NCBI GenBank assembly: GCA_002711145.1
Contig: PAHS01000029.1
Location: forward strand, 1,679 to 12,044
DNA length: 10,366 nucleotides
From: Marinovum sp.
Lineage (GTDB): Bacteria; Pseudomonadota; Alphaproteobacteria; Rhodobacterales; Rhodobacteraceae
Reading direction: 5' to 3'
Shown here: positions 6,429-10,366 of the stretch, piece by piece
How the letters are laid out: each line of letters begins with the position of its first letter
How positions within the stretch are numbered: the stretch's first letter is position 1
Made by a program: the position numbers and the translations under genes
The notes under the pieces: model-generated
What the model saw: only the letters and a program-made list of their open reading frames with translations
Told to the model about the DNA's origin: nothing
The model's database searches: none

Positions 6429-7691
6429 ATGAAAGATGATTCAGAGTATGAACCTCTAACTTCCAAAACGCTTCCAGACCGACTCAAAAATTTGGCAAGT
6501 GTCACTTCTCTAATAGGTAAACAATCTGAAGAATGGAAAGTCACCGAAGTTGGTGATGGAAACCTTAATCTCGTATTTGTTGTTCATGGAAAAGAAGCAA
6601 GTCTCATAGTAAAACAAGCACTACCTTACGTAAGGATTGTTGGGGACAGCTGGCCTCTACCACTGAGACGCGCTTTTTTTGAACATGAAACACTCACTAG
6701 ACAAGCAGCACGTGATCCAGGTAGCGTCCCCAAAATTCATTATTTTAATGAAAAACAAGCTATAATTGTAATGGAAATGCTGTCTCCACATTTAATTTTA
6801 CGGAAAAAATTAATTTCCGGAGAGTACGTAAAAGGCTTAGCAAAAACTCTCGGTAATTTCTGTGCACGAACTGCCTTTAGAGGGTCAGACCTTTCTTTGC
6901 CAACAAGTGAAAAAAAGAAAGATACGGCACTTTTCCAGGGCAATGTTGAACTGATGGGGATTACTGAAAACCTAATTTTCACCGATCCTTATTTCGATGC
7001 AGAAATGAACCATCATACGGAGGGGCTCGAGCCGATTATAGAAACCTTAAGATCTGACGTTTCTTTAAAGCGAGAAGCTCAAAAAATGCTTCTAAAATTT
7101 ACCGCAAATACAGAAACTTTATTGCATGGGGATCTTCACTCTGGATCAGTTATGTGTACCGATAGTGAGACCAAAATTATAGATCCTGAATTTGGCTTTT
7201 ATGGGCCAATAGGGTTTGACATTGGAATGTTGATATCCAATTTTTTAATGGCATACTTCAGTCAACCAGGTCACAGGAGTCAAGAAAATCTAGAAGATTA
7301 CCAAGATTGGATATTGTCCGTTATTGAAGAAATATACTCTACTTTCACAAGTGAATTCAGTAATCTTTGGCATAATGAGAGGCATGGGATCCTCTTTCCA
7401 AAAAGTCTTTTTGAAGGTCAGGGGCATAGCTCAGAAGCTGCACTTTGCGACATGCTTCAGCATATTTGGTCAGACGCATTAGGTGTATGTGGAATAGAAA
7501 TGCACAGACGTATTCTTTCCCTAGCTCATAACGCAGATTTTGAAGATATTTCTGACCTAAAAATACGATCAAGACTGGAGGCCAGAAACCTTTTGATGGG
7601 CCGCCAGCTGATTTTAGAGAGAGATCAAATCAAAAATATTAGTGCGCTTCAAGTGCTTGCAAGAAAATACAACTCGGAGACACACCTATGA
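6429..7691 (+). CDS. mtnK: S-methyl-5-thioribose kinase family protein (MtnK)
   Basis: This 420-residue cytoplasmic protein of the MtnK/APH-like kinase family uses ATP to phosphorylate the C1 hydroxyl of 5-methylthioribose; homologues also accept 5-deoxyribose. The family-typical nucleotide loop EVGDGNLNLVFVV lies near residues 37-50, followed by IVKQALPYVR and the ERxxFE-like stretch around RRAFFEHE. The catalytic loop LLHGDLHSGS has Asp235 as the likely catalytic base. DPEFGFYGPIGFDIG has Asp252 and Glu254, matching the DxE metal-binding motif characteristic of MtnK. Nothing essential looks missing. The length is at the upper end for the family, which usually has about 400 residues. It is the first gene of a three-gene cassette and overlaps mtnA by 4 nt. 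Next to an aldolase rather than to mtnB/C/D methionine-salvage genes, it probably serves a catabolic or DHAP-producing route. Whether methylthioribose or 5-deoxyribose is the main substrate is not decided by the sequence. Confidence 0.92.
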   Translation: MKDDSEYEPLTSKTLPDRLKNLASVTSLIGKQSEEWKVTEVGDGNLNLVFVVHGKEASLIVKQALPYVRIVGDSWPLPLRRAFFEHETLTRQAARDPGSVPKIHYFNEKQAIIVMEMLSPHLILRKKLISGEYVKGLAKTLGNFCARTAFRGSDLSLPTSEKKKDTALFQGNVELMGITENLIFTDPYFDAEMNHHTEGLEPIIETLRSDVSLKREAQKMLLKFTANTETLLHGDLHSGSVMCTDSETKIIDPEFGFYGPIGFDIGMLISNFLMAYFSQPGHRSQENLEDYQDWILSVIEEIYSTFTSEFSNLWHNERHGILFPKSLFEGQGHSSEAALCDMLQHIWSDALGVCGIEMHRRILSLAHNADFEDISDLKIRSRLEARNLLMGRQLILERDQIKNISALQVLARKYNSETHL

Positions 7692-8797
7692 AAGTAAACG
7701 GAATTCATTACCGGTCAATTTGGTATGACCATGAACTCTCAAAAGTTAAAATAATAGACCAACGCTGGTTGCCGCATGACTTCAAAATAGCCGAGCTAGA
7801 GACATTACAAAGTTTTGCAACGGCAATACGGGATATGTGGGTTAGAGGAGCCCCGCTAATTGGCGCCACTGCTGCTTACGGAATTGCTGTAGCATTAAGA
7901 ACCGACGCATCTAACCATAGTTTGAAACTTGCGTATGACACCTTAATTGAAACTCGTCCTACGGCAATCAATTTACGTTGGTCACTTGACCGCATGCAAA
8001 AGGAGTTAGCTGAAGTACCAGAAGGCCAACGCCCAGTAGTAGCATTAGAAGCTGCACATAGAATTGCCGATGAGGATGTTGAAATAAACAAAAATATTGG
8101 AGAATTTGGTTTAAAGATAATAAAAAAATTAGCCGAGTCTAAAAAACAAGGTGAACCTGTACGTTTACTTACTCATTGTAATGCTGGCTGGCCCGCCACT
8201 GTTGATTGGGGCACTGCAACGTCACCCATGTATCACGCACATAATGAAAATATTCCAATTCACGTATGGGTAGATGAAACAAGACCCAGAAACCAAGGTG
8301 GAATGACTGCTTGGGAGCTACAGAGTCACGGAATCAGCAATACATATATAACCGATAACGCCGGTGGTCATCTTATGCAGAAAGGTTTGGTTGATATGGT
8401 AATTGTGGGTACAGATCGAACAACAGCTCAAGGGGATGTGTGTAACAAAATCGGAACCTATTTAAAGGCCTTAGCTGCATACGACAACAAAGTACCTTTT
8501 TATGTAGCACTCCCGTCTCCAACAATAGATTGGCGGATTAATGACGGTCTAAAGGATATACCCATTGAGGAAAGACCAGAAAAGGAAGTTACTCATATTT
8601 TAGGACGAGACGCAAAAAAAGATATTGCAGAAATTCAAGTTACATCTGAGGGTGTTTCTGGTGGGAATCCAGCATTTGATGTAACCCCAAATCGATTAGT
8701 TACTGGGTTAATAACCGAGAGAGGTATTTCTGAGGCCTCAAAAATCGCCCTTGCAGAAATGTTCCCCGAAAAGGCTGGAGCCACTAACAATGATTGA
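7688..8797 (+). CDS. mtnA: Methylthioribose-1-phosphate isomerase family protein (MtnA)
   Basis: This 369-residue protein of the MtnA/eIF2B-like family isomerises an aldose-1-phosphate (5-methylthioribose-1-P or 5-deoxyribose-1-P) to the corresponding ribulose-1-phosphate. Visible marks are MWVRGAPLIGATAAYGIA near residue 50, LTHCNAG with Cys164, WVDETRPRNQG, and GTDRTTAQGDVCNKIGTY (241-258) with Asp243. Cys164 and Asp243 correspond to the catalytic Cys/Asp pair of the family. PFYVALPSPTIDW follows. The Asp motif reads GTDRTTAQGD where many characterised members have GADRIAANGD, apparently a subgroup variant. The ATG overlaps the mtnK stop by 4 nt and is preceded by GGAG with 8-nt spacing. 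The gene overlaps the next one by 8 nt. No mtnB-like dehydratase or other methionine-salvage gene follows; an aldolase takes that place, so the product probably goes to C-C cleavage. Confidence 0.93.
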   Translation: MKVNGIHYRSIWYDHELSKVKIIDQRWLPHDFKIAELETLQSFATAIRDMWVRGAPLIGATAAYGIAVALRTDASNHSLKLAYDTLIETRPTAINLRWSLDRMQKELAEVPEGQRPVVALEAAHRIADEDVEINKNIGEFGLKIIKKLAESKKQGEPVRLLTHCNAGWPATVDWGTATSPMYHAHNENIPIHVWVDETRPRNQGGMTAWELQSHGISNTYITDNAGGHLMQKGLVDMVIVGTDRTTAQGDVCNKIGTYLKALAAYDNKVPFYVALPSPTIDWRINDGLKDIPIEERPEKEVTHILGRDAKKDIAEIQVTSEGVSGGNPAFDVTPNRLVTGLITERGISEASKIALAEMFPEKAGATNND

Positions 8798-10366
8798 AAA
8801 TAATTACAAGAAACAAGATGCTGAAAATTGGATTTCAAAAGCAGCTAAAAATGATGCCGACCAACAACTAGCGCTTAGAGTTTATACATCTCGATTAATT
8901 GGTCAAAATCCAGATCTCGTAATGCATGGAGGTGGAAATACCTCTGTTAAAGTGGAGAGAGAAAATCTTTTTGGAGAAACTTGCAAAGTAATGCACGTCA
9001 AAGGATCTGGATGGGACTTAGATACGATCCTTGCTCCAGGACTACCAGGACTATGGTTAGAACCACTTAAGAAATTGCGCGAACTTGAACGGCTTTCAGA
9101 CGAAGAAATGGTAAATATACAGAGAGCAAATTTGTTAGATAGTGGGTCACCCAACCCATCAGTAGAAACATTACTACATGCATTTCTTCCTCATAAATTT
9201 ATAGATCATACACACGCAACGCCTTTTCTCATCCTGGCAAATCTACCAAACGCAAAACAAGTCTGCAAAGAAATCTTTGGGGATAGGCTAGGAATAGTTC
9301 CTTACATTATGCCAGGCTTTGCTTTAGCCAAAAAAGCGGCAGAGGTTTTTGAGGAAAATCCAGATGTAGAAGGGCTAATGCTCTTAGGGCACGGTCATTT
9401 TGCTTTCGGAGAGACCGCACAAAGTAGCTACGATCAAATCATTTCTCACACTCAAGCCGTAGCAGCCTACCTTAAAATGGAGAAGCCAACAAAACTATTT
9501 ACTCGCAACGATCACAAAGCGAACGAGGTTTTCCCAGTCATTAGGGGCCTAATAGGTGATATGATTGGACCAAATTCACCAATGCCAATAATGGATCTAA
9601 GGAATGGAACTGAAGAGCTCCAATTTCTTAAACGTGAAGATCTTGACGATCTTTCAAAGAGAGGCACGGCTTCGCCAGATCACGTAATTCGAATAAAAAG
9701 TAGGCCGTTAATCTTAAGAAAGTCTGTTTGGTCTAGTGGTCGGGAGGCCATCAAAAAAGTTCTTAATGAATATGCTATCGAATATAAAGCCATGTTTGAT
9801 CGCCAGGCACCTTTAGCAGACCAACCTAAGAAAATGCTTTCACCTGATCCAAAAAATATTTGGATGGAAGACATTGGTCTTATTGGATTGGGTTCAAATG
9901 CAAAAGCAGCAAGTATAGCTGGTGATCTTGTAGTGCAAAACGCCCGTGTAAGGGCAGTTGGTGAAAATGCAGGAGGATTCAAACCTATTTCAGAAAAAGA
10001 CTTATTTGATTGCGAGTACTGGTCACTGGAGCAGGCTAAGCTGGGGAAAGGTGCAGCACCAAAGTTTCAAGGTAAAATTGTAATGATCACTGGTGGCTCG
10101 GGTACAATTGGTTTCACAATCGCCAAAGCCTTCTCTAAACTTGGAGCACAAACTATTTTAATTGATAAAGATGAAACTTCCTTAAAAAAAGCCGTTGATA
10201 GTCTGGGAACCGGACACGGATATCTCACACTTGATGTAACTAGCCCCGACGCAGCCGAACAGGCTATGTTAGGTTCGATACAAAAATTTGGTGGATTAGA
10301 TATATTGATTTCTAATGCCGGCGCGGCACATGCGGGGCCAATGCTCAGTATTTCAGAGGATGATTT
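8790..10366 (+). CDS. Bifunctional class II aldolase / short-chain dehydrogenase (3' end outside the window)
   Basis: The frame stays open from ATG 8790 to the window edge, giving 525 visible residues of a family usually near 680-700. Residues about 25-330 form a class II aldolase domain: GGGNTSVK (phosphate-binding loop), KGSGWDLD, PSVETLLHAFLP with Glu126 as likely catalytic acid/base, DHTHA with His140 and His142, and LGHGHFAFGE with His201, the three expected zinc ligands. A linker leads to a Rossmann domain starting near residue 427 with GKIVMITGGSGTIG (TGxxGxxG at 434-441), then LDVT and SNAG (Asn509). The dehydrogenase YxxxK motif lies beyond the window. The architecture is that of the rhamnulose-1-phosphate aldolase/lactaldehyde dehydrogenase (RhaEW/RhaD-type) proteins: DHAP is released and the aldehyde handled by the second domain. 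Following mtnK and mtnA, it likely cleaves 5-deoxyribulose-1-P or 5-methylthioribulose-1-P. GGAG 9 nt upstream supports the start. Confidence 0.9.
   Translation, partial: MIENNYKKQDAENWISKAAKNDADQQLALRVYTSRLIGQNPDLVMHGGGNTSVKVERENLFGETCKVMHVKGSGWDLDTILAPGLPGLWLEPLKKLRELERLSDEEMVNIQRANLLDSGSPNPSVETLLHAFLPHKFIDHTHATPFLILANLPNAKQVCKEIFGDRLGIVPYIMPGFALAKKAAEVFEENPDVEGLMLLGHGHFAFGETAQSSYDQIISHTQAVAAYLKMEKPTKLFTRNDHKANEVFPVIRGLIGDMIGPNSPMPIMDLRNGTEELQFLKREDLDDLSKRGTASPDHVIRIKSRPLILRKSVWSSGREAIKKVLNEYAIEYKAMFDRQAPLADQPKKMLSPDPKNIWMEDIGLIGLGSNAKAASIAGDLVVQNARVRAVGENAGGFKPISEKDLFDCEYWSLEQAKLGKGAAPKFQGKIVMITGGSGTIGFTIAKAFSKLGAQTILIDKDETSLKKAVDSLGTGHGYLTLDVTSPDAAEQAMLGSIQKFGGLDILISNAGAAHAGPMLSISEDD

Noticed and set aside
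9680..9982. A 100-residue open frame on the - strand
   Set aside because: It lies wholly inside the aldolase-dehydrogenase gene, has no recognisable motifs, and is antisense to a strongly supported frame.

Overview
The window looks like a piece of an AT-rich alphaproteobacterial chromosome, probably marine and possibly Rhodobacterales-like. The G+C content is roughly 40 percent by eye. The alphaproteobacterial placement is an inference from the flavour of the MtnA and ABC-transporter proteins and from the small DxD glycosyltransferase. No rRNA, tRNA or other taxonomic marker is present, so the lineage is not proven. Genes are tightly packed, often with 4-8 nt overlaps, and I see no tRNA, CRISPR array, IS element or origin.

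Layout. (1) Positions 1-2582, + strand: the 3' end of a hydroxypyruvate-isomerase family gene, overlapping by 4 nt a class III PLP aminotransferase. Next comes a 32-codon fragment that looks like the amino terminus of a family III (CaiB/BaiF) CoA-transferase, and then a GT8-like glycosyltransferase whose start overlaps the stop of that fragment. This looks like a catabolic operon whose third gene was cut off and replaced. (2) Positions 2583-2685: a short convergent gap with a perfect 10-bp stem-loop. (3) Positions 2686-6311, - strand: a complete RbsABC/XylFGH-type sugar ABC importer in the order ATPase, permease, binding protein. (4) Positions 6312-6428: a divergent promoter region with a perfect 7-5-7 palindrome. 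(5) Positions 6429-10366, + strand: mtnK (methylthioribose kinase family), mtnA (methylthioribose-1-phosphate isomerase family), and a class II aldolase fused to a short-chain dehydrogenase that runs off the right edge. The three are joined by overlaps.

How the genes fit together. The right half reads as one importer-plus-catabolism locus. MtnK-type kinases phosphorylate the C1 hydroxyl of a 5-modified ribose. MtnA converts the aldose-1-phosphate to the ketose-1-phosphate, which is the kind of substrate that class II aldolases of the rhamnulose-1-phosphate type cleave to DHAP plus an aldehyde. The fused dehydrogenase domain could oxidise or reduce that aldehyde on the spot. This matches the logic of the known DHAP shunt and 5-deoxyribose pathways, but with a dedicated importer, a fused aldolase-dehydrogenase, and no nucleoside phosphorylase in view. 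The natural reading is scavenging of free 5-deoxyribose, 5-methylthioribose or a related sugar from outside the cell. The exact sugar is not shown by the sequence.
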